From Pseudomonadota bacterium (GTDB lineage: Bacteria; Pseudomonadota; Alphaproteobacteria; Caulobacterales; Caulobacteraceae): a stretch of DNA of 64,000 nucleotides. The number at the start of each line of letters is the position of its first letter. Positions within the stretch are counted from its first letter, which is position 1. The DNA is taken from assembly GCA_023432855.1 (NCBI GenBank), contig JAEZEZ010000012.1, forward strand, positions 1 to 64,000, written 5' to 3'. The notes beneath the pieces are model-generated. The model saw only the letters and a list, made by a program, of their open reading frames with translations, was not told the DNA's origin and did not search any database. Below are positions 7,335-15,548 of this stretch, piece by piece. A program made the position numbers and the translations under genes.

Positions 7335-7700
7335 ATGAACCCCGGCTCCGACCCGCATTCACAGGCCGCCGACGCCGTACACGAAGGCCGCCCGGTCGAG
7401 GCGCAATACGTCCGCCAGGGGCGCCGGGGGGTCCATGTCCTGTGGATTCTCGCAGTGTCGCTTCCGCTCGCCATCCTCGTCGTATGGGGCGTGTGGGCGC
7501 TGTTCTTCTCGGGGCCGCTCGAGAGTACCGAACCGCATAATGCGAGCCAGCCCGCGGATGCGACGGCCTTCGACGATCCTGCCGCTGCGCCTGTCCAGAC
7601 TCCCGGTCAGGACCCCACGGCTGGAGCCCGCGGCTCGACCCCTCAAGGGCAGCAGGCCCCTTCCGCCCTTGAGCCGTCCGCCTCGCCATCTGCGCAGTAG
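7335..7700 (+). CDS. Stress-promoter-driven small membrane protein of unknown function
   Basis: A 121-residue protein: a hydrophilic N-terminus, one transmembrane helix (about residues 33-57), then a low-complexity tail rich in Ala, Pro, Gln, Ser and Asp that would lie in the periplasm. I recognise no domain. A CAGGAGAT ribosome binding site precedes the ATG, and an exact EcfG promoter lies immediately upstream, so it very probably belongs to the general stress regulon. It converges with phyR. Confidence 0.7.
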   Translation: MNPGSDPHSQAADAVHEGRPVEAQYVRQGRRGVHVLWILAVSLPLAILVVWGVWALFFSGPLESTEPHNASQPADATAFDDPAAAPVQTPGQDPTAGARGSTPQGQQAPSALEPSASPSAQ

Positions 7701-7790
7701 GCCGACCGCCCCGGTCGCGGAAAGCCCGGCGCGAGCGCCCATCGCCCGGCCCGGTTTCTTCGCTCACCCTGTCTGACCGGCTCAGCGACA

Positions 7791-7825
7791 AAAAAGGGCC
7801 CTCCAGCCGCGCAGCTGGAGGGCCC
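7791..7825 (-). terminator. Rho-independent terminator of phyR
   Basis: An 11-bp perfect stem (7796-7806 with 7815-7825) is preceded on the plus strand by a six-base A-run, which reads as a U-run after the hairpin in minus-strand transcripts. Confidence 0.85.
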
Positions 7826-7849
7826 TCGCCGTTTGGCCAACGCCGACGT

Positions 7850-8647
7850 CTACGCCGCTTCGCGTGTGCGCACCGGGTGGAAGAACAGAGCCTGTCCGAT
7901 GGCGGCTTTCACGGTTTCCGGCTGGAAGGGTTTGGTGATCAGGAACGTCGGCTCAGGCCGCTCGCCGGTCAGGAGGCGTTCCGGGAAGGCCGTGATGAAG
8001 ATCACCGGCACATCGTAGCGCTGGAGGATGTCTTTGACCGCGTCGATGCCGGAGGAGCCGTCCGCCAGCTGGATGTCGGCCAGCACCAGTCCCGGCTGCT
8101 TGCGGGCGATGGAGTCCAGCGCCTCGTTGTGGGTGGCGGCGACGTCGAGGACGCTGTGACCCAGTTCCCGCACGAGGGCCTCGATGTCGGAGGCGATGAC
8201 GGGCTCATCCTCGATAATCAGGACATCGGTAGCCAATTCGGCGTCGATCTCGGCCTGGGCCTCTGCGATGAGGCCTTCGACCTCGTCGACGTCCCCGTCG
8301 AGGATTTGGGCGGCCTCCGAGGGGGTGAAGCCCTCAAGCGCGGTGAGCAGGAAGGCCTGGCGTGAGCGGGGAGCGATCTTGAGGAGGCGACGCTGAGCCT
8401 CGTCCGGAGCGGAAGCCGCGGTTTCCTCGCCCTCAAGCTGTGCGCCCGTCGAGCACCAGATCGCGTGGAAAACGTGATAGAGAGCCACCCGCGGCGAAAG
8501 ATGCTCCTCGAGCTGCCGTTCACCGGCTGCCAAGGCCTCCAACGCAACGCGTACGTAATTGTCCCCGGTGTTCTGGTCTCCTGTGAGCGCGCGCGCGTAC
8601 CTGCGCACATACGGCAGATGTGGAGCCAGTCTGGCCAAAAGTCCCAT
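7850..8647 (-). CDS. phyR: PhyR general stress response regulator (anti-anti-sigma factor)
   Basis: The 265-residue protein has the two-part PhyR design: an N-terminal EcfG-like sigma domain (about residues 1-130) and a C-terminal receiver domain (about 140-258). The receiver has the acidic pair E146/D147 (LIIEDEP), phospho-acceptor Asp191 (LVLADIQLADG) and the PTFLITKPF ending of this receiver class. When phosphorylated, PhyR binds NepR and releases the sigma factor EcfG. It is divergent from nepR-ecfG, with a PhyK-like kinase beyond them. A near-consensus EcfG promoter (GGAAC, 16 nt, CATT) lies upstream on its strand. Confidence 0.97.
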   Translation of the reverse strand: MGLLARLAPHLPYVRRYARALTGDQNTGDNYVRVALEALAAGERQLEEHLSPRVALYHVFHAIWCSTGAQLEGEETAASAPDEAQRRLLKIAPRSRQAFLLTALEGFTPSEAAQILDGDVDEVEGLIAEAQAEIDAELATDVLIIEDEPVIASDIEALVRELGHSVLDVAATHNEALDSIARKQPGLVLADIQLADGSSGIDAVKDILQRYDVPVIFITAFPERLLTGERPEPTFLITKPFQPETVKAAIGQALFFHPVRTREAA

Positions 8648-8729
8648 GTCACTTCCCCGACAAAGCGGTTTTCGAGTATCAACCCCTGCGGCGATTGCGC
8701 GCCAAAGCGCCCGCCCACCAGACGAGTAT

Positions 8730-8754
8730 AATGGGGCTCGGTTTGAATGGTTCC
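8730..8754 (-). promoter_or_regulatory. Candidate EcfG-type promoter for phyR (one mismatch)
   Basis: On the minus strand GGAAC (8754-8750) is followed after 16 nt by CATT (8733-8730) instead of CGTT. Its position about 80 nt upstream of phyR fits autoregulation, but the -10 mismatch lowers confidence. Confidence 0.45.
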
Positions 8755-8794
8755 GCTCGCGAGCCCCAGCTTGACCATATTTTTGCTTCGGCGC

Positions 8795-8819
8795 GGAACG
8801 GCTTGAGAATTTTCGCGTT
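8795..8819 (+). promoter_or_regulatory. EcfG-type promoter of nepR-ecfG
   Basis: GGAAC at 8795-8799 and CGTT at 8816-8819 are 16 nt apart, an exact match. It would make the nepR-ecfG operon positively autoregulated, as in other alphaproteobacteria. Confidence 0.9.
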
Positions 8820-8913
8820 GAAGCCGGAGAAACAAGTCAGGGGAACAGGCGTTGACCGGTCTGGCACCAAGCGCGCTCGGAAAGCCGGCGCAAAAGAAAT
8901 GCGCCGTAAGGAC

Positions 8914-9111
8914 ATGATAGATCAAAACGAATCCGCCCGCCGTCCGACGGAAGGGCACGATGACGCGTCTCTGGATGAGGCCCGTCTGCGTCAGCAGGCC
9001 ATTGGCGTAAAGCTGCGCCAGATGTTCGATCAGGTCGTAAACGAGCCTGTTCCGGACGATTTTCTGGATATCCTTCGCCGAGCGGACGAAAAGTCCAAGG
9101 GCGGCTCCTGA
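8914..9111 (+). CDS. nepR: NepR anti-sigma factor
   Basis: A 65-residue protein containing the NepR core IGVKLRQMFDQVVNEPVPDDFLDIL in two predicted amphipathic helices. NepR binds and inhibits EcfG until phosphorylated PhyR displaces it. Its stop shares a base with the ecfG start (TGATG), which couples the two products at similar levels. The N-terminus is variable in this family: an in-frame ATG at 8899 is a possible alternative start, and neither has a strong ribosome binding site. Confidence 0.93.
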   Translation: MIDQNESARRPTEGHDDASLDEARLRQQAIGVKLRQMFDQVVNEPVPDDFLDILRRADEKSKGGS

Positions 9112-9698
9112 TGAGCAGCGGAGCCGCCTCCACGGACGATGAAGGATTCCGCAAGGAACTGGTTGCGCTCATCCCGCACCTGCGTGCTTTTGCGCGCACC
9201 CTGTGCGGAGACGCGACCGCGGCCGACGACTTGGCCCAGGACGCCATGCTGAAGGCATGGGACGCCCGTTCGAGCTACCAGATGGGCACCAACATGAAGG
9301 CGTGGACCTTCATGATCCTCCGTAACCAGTTCTATTCGGAGAAGCGCCGTTCCTGGCGCCAGACGCAGTTGGACCAGGAAGCCGCCGAGCGCACCCTCAT
9401 GGCCGTCGATGATCCCGAAGCGCCGGTGGCGCTTGACGAGCTCCGAATGGCCCTGGGCACCCTTCCCGCAGAGCAGCGGGAAGCGCTAGTGCTCGTTGGG
9501 GCCGGGGGGTTCGCCTACGAGGAAGCTGCGGAAATCTGCGGCTGTGCCGTCGGCACAGTGAAGTCGCGAGTGAGTCGCGCCCGCCGAGCCCTTCACGCCT
9601 CGCTTGAGGCCGGAGCCTATGAACGCGATGGCTCTCCCGCTGGCGAGGCGATGGGCTCCATTCTCGCGGATGCGGATCGCCTCAGCGGCGTGAGGTGA
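9111..9698 (+). CDS. ecfG: EcfG-family general stress sigma factor (SigT-like)
   Basis: The 195-residue protein is an ECF sigma factor. Region 2 is at about residues 18-85 (LCGDATAADDLAQDAMLKAWD, then MKAWTFMILRNQFYSEKRR) and region 4 at about 118-170 (LPAEQREALVLVGAGGFAYEEAAEICGCAVGTVKSRVSRARRAL). It directs transcription from GGAAC/CGTT promoters, six exact copies of which occur in this window. It is cotranscribed with its anti-sigma factor nepR and followed after seven bases by a sensor kinase gene. Confidence 0.96.
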   Translation: MSSGAASTDDEGFRKELVALIPHLRAFARTLCGDATAADDLAQDAMLKAWDARSSYQMGTNMKAWTFMILRNQFYSEKRRSWRQTQLDQEAAERTLMAVDDPEAPVALDELRMALGTLPAEQREALVLVGAGGFAYEEAAEICGCAVGTVKSRVSRARRALHASLEAGAYERDGSPAGEAMGSILADADRLSGVR

Positions 9699-9705
9699 GC
9701 CCGTC

Positions 9706-11445
9706 GTGAGGCCGCTCGGGGTGCGGCCGGCGCGGGGGCGCAGGCTACAGACAATTCGATTCAGGCTGGCGACCGCTCTGGCGGTGGCTTTGCTGCCCGT
9801 GCTGGTGCTTAGCGGCCTGCAGGCCGTGCAGGGATTCAAGCGGGAAGCGGAGCACCAGCGGTCCGACCTGATCCTCGGCGCCGAACGAAGCGCCGCAACC
9901 GCTCGTGCGCGCATCGACACCGCCGTTGTCCTGCTTGAAGCGCTCAGGCCGGAGTCTGATGGGGTCAATTGCGAAGCACGGCTTGCGGGCCTGGTGCAGC
10001 GGCTTAAGGGGATGGATGCCCTGGTCAGGTACAGCGAGACCGGGCAGCTTGTCTGCGCCAGCAGCGAAATTCCATACCGACGCGTCGGCGCTTCCGCCGA
10101 CTGGTTCACCCGCCTGCGAGCCGGAGAGAACCTCGCCATAACGCGGGCTCCTCCCGAAGTGTTCGGTGAAGAACCGGCGCTGGTAGCCGCCGTCCGGGTT
10201 GAGCAACCTCTCGGAACCTTTGACGGCGCCTTCGTGGCCGTCATTCCCCTGTCGAACCTCCGGCCGGTCGCCGACGATCGCGTGCTGCCCGGCGACGCCG
10301 AGGTCGCCATCATCGACCGGCAGGGAGCGGTGCTGACCGCCACCAACGTGGATGTGTTCCGAGCCGTCCCAAGGGACTGGGCCTCCCGTATCCAGGATGA
10401 GGGCGCTGCTCTCTTCAATGGACGTGACGCGGAGGGGAATCCGCGGACCTACGCCGGCGCTCCCCTGGTCGGACGGGACGTCTATGTGCTGCTTTCGGCG
10501 CCGACCCAAGAAGTGTTCAGCTGGGCGCGCCTGAACCCTATGGCCAGTCTCGTGTTGCCGTTGCTGGCCTGGCTCCTGGCCTTCGTCGCAGTGCTCAGCG
10601 TTTCGGAGCGCGTCGTCATCCGCTGGCTCGGCTACCTTGACCGCATTGCAGGGATCTACGCGAAAGGGCGCTTCACCGTACGGCCGGTCCAGGCGCGACA
10701 TGCGCCACTCGAAATTCGGACATTGGCAGCGACGCTTGATCAGATGGCTGATGCTATCGACGCCCGGGACCATTCCTTGCGCGAATCGATCGCCCACAAG
10801 GACGCGCTGATGCGCGAGATCCACCACCGGGTGAAGAACAACCTGCAGGTGATCTCAAGCCTCCTGAACATGCAGCAGCGGTCTCTGACCGACCCGGCCG
10901 CGCGGCAGGCAATGAGCGATACCCGCCAACGCATAACCGCCCTCGCCCTGATTTACCGTGCGCTCTACCAAAGCCCCGACCTGCGGCGTGCGGACGTTCG
11001 TCAATTTCTCGAAGAACTGATCGCGCAACTGATGGCGGCCGAGGTCGGCCGCGGGCCGCTGGTGCGCACCGAACTCGACGTGGACCCGCTCGTCATTGAT
11101 CCGGACAAGCTGGCGCCCCTGGCGCTATGGGCCGTGGAAGCCATCGCAAACGCACAGAAACACGCCTTCGACGGGCGCGGGGGTCTGTTGCAGGTACGCT
11201 TCAAGGTGACACCCGCCGAAACCATGCTGGAGGTCCAGGATGACGGGCCGGGAACTCTGCCAGAGGCGGAGGATGCTGCCCGCGGGGTGGGCCGCACCCT
11301 CATGACGGCTTTCGCCCGGCAACTCCGCGGGCGTTCCGAGGTCGAAAAAGGGTCTTCGGGTGGCTTGATCGCGCGCCTGACTTTCCCTACGCCAGAGGTT
11401 GCGGATCTTGAGCCGCCCGACGGCGGGAACCGCGAAGCAGCCTGA
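9706..11445 (+). CDS. phyK: PhyK-like membrane sensor histidine kinase (HisKA_2 type)
   Basis: The 579-residue protein has a transmembrane helix at about 18-42, a periplasmic sensor region to about 275, a second helix at about 278-303, a HAMP-like linker and a HisKA_2 dimerisation domain with the phospho-acceptor in HHRVKNNLQVISSLLNMQ (His374). A degenerate HATPase domain follows (EAIANAQKHAF and QDDGPGTLP). Its place next to phyR-nepR-ecfG marks it as the likely kinase/phosphatase of PhyR. The start is GTG, seven bases after the ecfG stop. The last ~20 bases of the gene carry an EcfG promoter for the next gene. Confidence 0.9.
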   Translation: MRPLGVRPARGRRLQTIRFRLATALAVALLPVLVLSGLQAVQGFKREAEHQRSDLILGAERSAATARARIDTAVVLLEALRPESDGVNCEARLAGLVQRLKGMDALVRYSETGQLVCASSEIPYRRVGASADWFTRLRAGENLAITRAPPEVFGEEPALVAAVRVEQPLGTFDGAFVAVIPLSNLRPVADDRVLPGDAEVAIIDRQGAVLTATNVDVFRAVPRDWASRIQDEGAALFNGRDAEGNPRTYAGAPLVGRDVYVLLSAPTQEVFSWARLNPMASLVLPLLAWLLAFVAVLSVSERVVIRWLGYLDRIAGIYAKGRFTVRPVQARHAPLEIRTLAATLDQMADAIDARDHSLRESIAHKDALMREIHHRVKNNLQVISSLLNMQQRSLTDPAARQAMSDTRQRITALALIYRALYQSPDLRRADVRQFLEELIAQLMAAEVGRGPLVRTELDVDPLVIDPDKLAPLALWAVEAIANAQKHAFDGRGGLLQVRFKVTPAETMLEVQDDGPGTLPEAEDAARGVGRTLMTAFARQLRGRSEVEKGSSGGLIARLTFPTPEVADLEPPDGGNREAA

Positions 11446-11450
11446 GCGTT
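11426..11450 (+). promoter_or_regulatory. EcfG-type promoter of the entericidin-like gene
   Basis: GGAAC at 11426-11430 and CGTT at 11447-11450 are 16 nt apart, an exact match lying inside and just past the 3' end of the kinase gene. It would give a leader of about 22 nt before the ATG at 11479. Confidence 0.85.
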
Positions 11451-11478
11451 TTCGCCGGGCAACTGGAGACCAAAAACC

Positions 11479-11616
11479 ATGCGCAAGCTATTCGTTCTCT
11501 TGGCCGCCGCCGCTGCCTTGACCACTGCCGCGTGCAATACCGTTCGGGGCGTGGGCGAAGATGTTGAAACGGCCGGCGAGGCCGTGGCTGACGCCGCTGA
11601 AGACGCCAAGAACTGA
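11479..11616 (+). CDS. Entericidin-like small lipoprotein
   Basis: A 45-residue protein with a lipoprotein signal peptide (MRKLFVLLAAAAALTTAAC, lipid-modified Cys19) and a short mature part, NTVRGVGEDVETAGEAV, typical of the entericidin A/B family. It has a TGGAGAC ribosome binding site, its own exact EcfG promoter and a strong terminator, so it is a single-gene stress-induced unit. Entericidins in enterobacteria act as a stationary-phase membrane toxin-antidote pair; here only one member is present and its role is unknown. Confidence 0.88.
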   Translation: MRKLFVLLAAAAALTTAACNTVRGVGEDVETAGEAVADAAEDAKN

Positions 11617-11676
11617 GTTCCCACAGAGGACGGTCGCTATCACCCACGGGTGAAGGCGGCCGATTCTGAGTAGATT

Positions 11677-11707
11677 GGCCCCGCAGCTGCCTGCTGCGGG
11701 GCCTTTT
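11677..11707 (+). terminator. Rho-independent terminator after the entericidin-like gene
   Basis: An 11-bp perfect stem (11677-11687 with 11693-11703) with a 5-nt loop is followed by TTTT at 11704-11707. Confidence 0.9.
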
Positions 11708-11752
11708 GCATATCGCCGTTCGTGATAATTCCCTTCAGGCGGAGGGGGACAA

Positions 11753-13429
11753 ATGAACGATCAGGTGAGCGACGCCCCAGAGCCGAGTCTGAAGACCGTG
11801 GTGGCTGCTTCGGCCGCCGGGACTGCGTTCGAGTGGTACGACTTTTTCATTTTCGGCTCGCTCGCGACCGTTATCGCCCGCCACTTCTACTCAGGGGTAG
11901 GAGAGGCCACCGGCTTCATCCTCGCTCTCGCTACCTTTGCCGTAGGCTTTTTCGTTCGGCCGCTTGGCGCGCTGGTCTTTGGCGCCTTCGGCGACAGGCG
12001 GGGCCGAAAGGTGGCCTTTCTCGTCACGATAACCATGATGGGCCTGGCGACTGTCGCGATCGGCATCTTGCCAGACTACGACCAGATTGGCCTCGCGGCG
12101 CCCATCCTGCTCATCGTCCTGCGCATGCTGCAGGGCTTCGCTCTGGGAGGCGAGTATGGCGGCGCGGCCATCTATGTCGCAGAACATGCGCCGCCGGAGC
12201 GCCGTGGTTATTTCACAAGCTGGATTCAGACCTCCGCAGCTCTGGGCCTGATCGGGGCGCTGCTCGTCATCCTGGCTTGCCGGACACTTCTGGGGAAAGA
12301 CGCATTCGAAGAGTGGGGCTGGCGGATACCCTTCGCCCTGTCGATGTTCCTTCTCGTGATCTCCCTCTGGATTCGGATGAAGCTGGGAGAAAGCCCGGCC
12401 TTTCGTCGCATGGCGATAGAGCAGGCTGGTCATCCGCGCGCGCCCATCAGGGAGACTTTCGGCCAGTGGACGAACCTCAAGTACGTCCTGCTGGTGCTGT
12501 TCGGCGTCATGATCGCCCAGGGTGCGGTGTGGTACGCGAGCTTTTTCTACAGCCAGTTCTTCATGCAGAAGATCCTGAAGCTCGATGACTCCATCGTCCT
12601 GCAGCTGATGCTCGGCGCCACGGCGGTCAGCGCTTTCCTGTACGTCTTCTTTGGTTGGCTTTCGGACCGGGTGGGCCGGAAGCCTGTGATGATCTTCGGG
12701 ATGGTCCTGGCCCTGGTCGCCTTCTTCCCTGGGTTCGGCGCCAGCGCCTTTCATTACATGACCCGAGCCGCGAACCCCGAGCTCGCGGCCGCCCAGGCGA
12801 GAGCGCCGGTGGTCGTCACTGCAGATCCTCGCGATTGCTCGCTGCAATTTGATCCGATCGGCCAGGCGAGCTTCGCGAGCTCATGCGACATCGCCAAGAG
12901 CTACCTGACGAACGCCGGCGTTTCCTACGTGAACCGGGCAGCCGCGGCTGGGTCGGTTGCGACCGTCACCGTGGGTGCGGACCTTGTAGTTTCAAGGGAT
13001 GGACGCGGCCTGGGCAAGGCGGAGCTTGCGCTTGTACGCCAACGCGTCGAGCGGGAACTTGGCGACGCGCTTGCGGCGGCAGGCTATCCGCCCGAAGCCG
13101 ACCCCGCGGACGTCGACATGATCACGCTCTACGCAATCATGATGGTGTTCGTTGTGGCTGCAACGGCGCTCTACGGCCCTCAGGCCGCGGCGTTGGTGGA
13201 GCTGTTTCCGACGCGCGTCCGCTACACGGGCATGGGCGTGCCGTACAACATCGGCACCGGATGGGTCGGCGGGTTCCTGCCGGCTGCGGCGTTCGCCATG
13301 ATGGCCGCTTCAGGAAATATCTACTACGGGCTCTGGTATCCCGTGGGCTTCACGGCTTTGGCGGTTGCGACCGCCTTGGTCTTTCTGCCGGAGACGAAGG
13401 GACGGGACCTGGACAGGATCAGGTCCTAG
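11753..13429 (+). CDS. MFS transporter, metabolite:H+ symporter (MHS) family, with a ~120-residue insertion
   Basis: The 558-residue protein has about 12 transmembrane segments. The family's GDRRGRK loop follows helix 2, RMLQGFALGGEYGGAAIYVAEHAP matches MHS members such as ProP/KgtP-type symporters, and the second-half GWLSDRVGRKPVM repeat is present. MHS proteins import organic acids, betaines or shikimate with protons. It is about 100 residues longer than usual: residues ~335-454 form an insertion with two Cys (DCSLQ and SCDIA) between later helices. The substrate cannot be predicted. It follows a terminator, so it has its own promoter. Confidence 0.88.
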   Translation: MNDQVSDAPEPSLKTVVAASAAGTAFEWYDFFIFGSLATVIARHFYSGVGEATGFILALATFAVGFFVRPLGALVFGAFGDRRGRKVAFLVTITMMGLATVAIGILPDYDQIGLAAPILLIVLRMLQGFALGGEYGGAAIYVAEHAPPERRGYFTSWIQTSAALGLIGALLVILACRTLLGKDAFEEWGWRIPFALSMFLLVISLWIRMKLGESPAFRRMAIEQAGHPRAPIRETFGQWTNLKYVLLVLFGVMIAQGAVWYASFFYSQFFMQKILKLDDSIVLQLMLGATAVSAFLYVFFGWLSDRVGRKPVMIFGMVLALVAFFPGFGASAFHYMTRAANPELAAAQARAPVVVTADPRDCSLQFDPIGQASFASSCDIAKSYLTNAGVSYVNRAAAAGSVATVTVGADLVVSRDGRGLGKAELALVRQRVERELGDALAAAGYPPEADPADVDMITLYAIMMVFVVAATALYGPQAAALVELFPTRVRYTGMGVPYNIGTGWVGGFLPAAAFAMMAASGNIYYGLWYPVGFTALAVATALVFLPETKGRDLDRIRS

Positions 13430-13452
13430 CCCGGGGCCCGTCCTGGACGGCC

Positions 13453-15519
13453 TCAAGGGGTCCGGATTCGAACCCTCGTACGAGCTTCTCGCCCGGCGGC
13501 GTCGACCACGCTGAGACGATAGAAGCCCGCCGTCTGCGGATGCCAGACGAACCGTCCCGAAACGGGTTCCGGGGCCAGGGGTTGGCCTTCCACATACCAG
13601 CGAAGTTGGTTGCCGCGGGCCGCGAGCACGAGACCGCGACTGTCGCCGCCCGCTGCTTCCACCTGAACGGTGGCCCCATCGGGCGGAAATATAACCGCCG
13701 GCCCATCGTCCTGACCCGGCAGCGTCGTCAGCGCTCTCGGAGCTCCGCGGGGAGCGAGCGGGGGCGGCGCGCGCGTGGGCGCGTCAAGCGCATCGAAGAC
13801 ATCGAACAGCAAGGGGGCGGCCGCGTCTCGGCCCGTCAGGCCGCCTCGCGCCCCGCCGTCCGCGCGACCGGTCCAGATGACGACGACCTTGCCTCCGCCC
13901 ACTCCCGCGGCCACGGCGTCACGGAAGCCGTATGAAGTTCCGGTTTTCCACGCGATGCGCGGGCCACGTCGGATCAGTGCTCCTGGCGCCCGGCCTCGGG
14001 GCGTCGGCGTTTCCCGCAGGATATCCAACACCTGGGCCGCGGCGTCGGCGCCAACAAGACGGACGCCTCTCTGATGGCGCCTCCTTTCAGCGTCGTCAGT
14101 CGTCCAGGCCAGGGGCTTAGCCAGACCACCATCGCCGAGCGAGGCGTAAAGAACGGCGAGGTCTTCCAGGGTGACTCCGGCGCCTCCCAGCGCGAGTGCG
14201 AGCCCGGCGCCCTTCAGTTCCGCCCGGGGTCGGACAAGCCGCACGCCTGTGCTCTCCAACCTGGCATGAAACGTCTCCGGCCCTACCCGCTGCAGAGCGC
14301 TCACCGCCGGAACGTTCAAGGAATGCATGAGCGCTTCCCGGGCGGTCACCTGCCCGTGAAAGGTGCGGTCAAAATTCTCGGGTTGATAATCTCCGAAGCG
14401 CAGCGCCGCGTCCTGAAGCAGGGTGTCGGGACTGGCGAGTCCCCGGTCGAAGGCCATGGCGTATATGAATGGCTTGAGTGCCGAGCCGGGGGAACGCAGG
14501 GCGCGGGTCATGTCTATCCACCCCCCTGGATATTCGAGGCCGGCTGAACCCACTGAAGCCAGAACGGATCGACTCTCAACTTCGACGACCAGAATCGCGG
14601 CGGTGGCTTCCGGACCCTGACCCGCCGCCAGATCGCGGGCCAACCGCTCCAGGCGGGCCTGCAAGCGCGCGTCGAGGGTAGTTTTCACCGTCGCGGCATG
14701 AGCCGGGGCGGCTCTGGCGAGACGACCAGCAGCATGCCACGCAAGGCGAGGAAACGGGGCGCGATCGACCGGAAGCGGCTCCGCCGCCGCCTCGTTGGCG
14801 TCAAGGCTGCCTATCAGACCCGAGCGGACCATCCGGTCCAACACCTGTTTCCTTGCGGCGCGGGCCGCGGCGGGCCGCCGGTCGGGGCGACGAGCTTCGG
14901 GAGCTTGGGGAAGGGCGATGAGCATCGCCTGTTCGCCAAGGGTCAGGCTCTCCGGTTCGTGCCCGAACCAGGACAGGGAAGCTGCGCGGACGCCCTCGAG
15001 GTTGCCCCCGTAGGGCGCAAGCGTGAGGTAAAGAGCGAGAATCTCGTCCTTTGACAGCCGGGCCTCAAGCTGAAGCGCGCGGAGGGCCTCCACCACCTTG
15101 GCCCCGAACGTCCGCGGGCGCGGCGTCAGCAGACGCGCTGTCTGCATGGTGATTGTCGATCCGCCCGACCGGACCTCGCCGGCTCGCGCGTTACCGGCCG
15201 CAGCGCGAGCAATGGCGATTGGATCCACGCCGAGGTGCCAACGGAAGCGTGCATCCTCCACCGCGACCAGGCGCCTGATGAACGTCTCGTCTGTCCGCTC
15301 AAGATCAGCCCGGACACGCCAGCGACCGTCCTCGACTGGCAACGCACGAAGCCAGGCGCCGTGGCGGTCCAGTGCAACCGGTGAGGAGCGCTCGGCCCGC
15401 CCCATGTCGGGCGGCAGAGCGAGATCGATCGCCGCTACGGCCAGTTGGAGGCCGAGCAGCAAAAACGTGGCCAGGGTCACCCGTCGGACCAGCTTCGGAC
15501 GATCCAGCGGTAGTCCCAT
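13453..15519 (-). CDS. pbpC: Penicillin-binding protein 1C (bifunctional glycosyltransferase/transpeptidase)
   Basis: The 688-residue protein has an N-terminal membrane anchor (about 13-35), a GT51 transglycosylase domain (VAVEDARFRWHLGVDP, then RSGGSTITMQTARLL), a transpeptidase domain with the SxxK nucleophile Ser346 (SALK), SxN (SLNVPA) and KTG (KTGTS) motifs, and a C-terminal BiPBP_C-type domain ending near TRVRIRTP. PBP1C builds or remodels peptidoglycan and is typically encoded beside a bacterial alpha-2-macroglobulin, as here, just 29 bases downstream of that gene's stop on the same strand. Confidence 0.95.
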   Translation of the reverse strand: MGLPLDRPKLVRRVTLATFLLLGLQLAVAAIDLALPPDMGRAERSSPVALDRHGAWLRALPVEDGRWRVRADLERTDETFIRRLVAVEDARFRWHLGVDPIAIARAAAGNARAGEVRSGGSTITMQTARLLTPRPRTFGAKVVEALRALQLEARLSKDEILALYLTLAPYGGNLEGVRAASLSWFGHEPESLTLGEQAMLIALPQAPEARRPDRRPAAARAARKQVLDRMVRSGLIGSLDANEAAAEPLPVDRAPFPRLAWHAAGRLARAAPAHAATVKTTLDARLQARLERLARDLAAGQGPEATAAILVVEVESRSVLASVGSAGLEYPGGWIDMTRALRSPGSALKPFIYAMAFDRGLASPDTLLQDAALRFGDYQPENFDRTFHGQVTAREALMHSLNVPAVSALQRVGPETFHARLESTGVRLVRPRAELKGAGLALALGGAGVTLEDLAVLYASLGDGGLAKPLAWTTDDAERRRHQRGVRLVGADAAAQVLDILRETPTPRGRAPGALIRRGPRIAWKTGTSYGFRDAVAAGVGGGKVVVIWTGRADGGARGGLTGRDAAAPLLFDVFDALDAPTRAPPPLAPRGAPRALTTLPGQDDGPAVIFPPDGATVQVEAAGGDSRGLVLAARGNQLRWYVEGQPLAPEPVSGRFVWHPQTAGFYRLSVVDAAGREARTRVRIRTP

Positions 15520-15548
15520 TTCACCCTTCCACGCGGCGAGCCGCCGCC

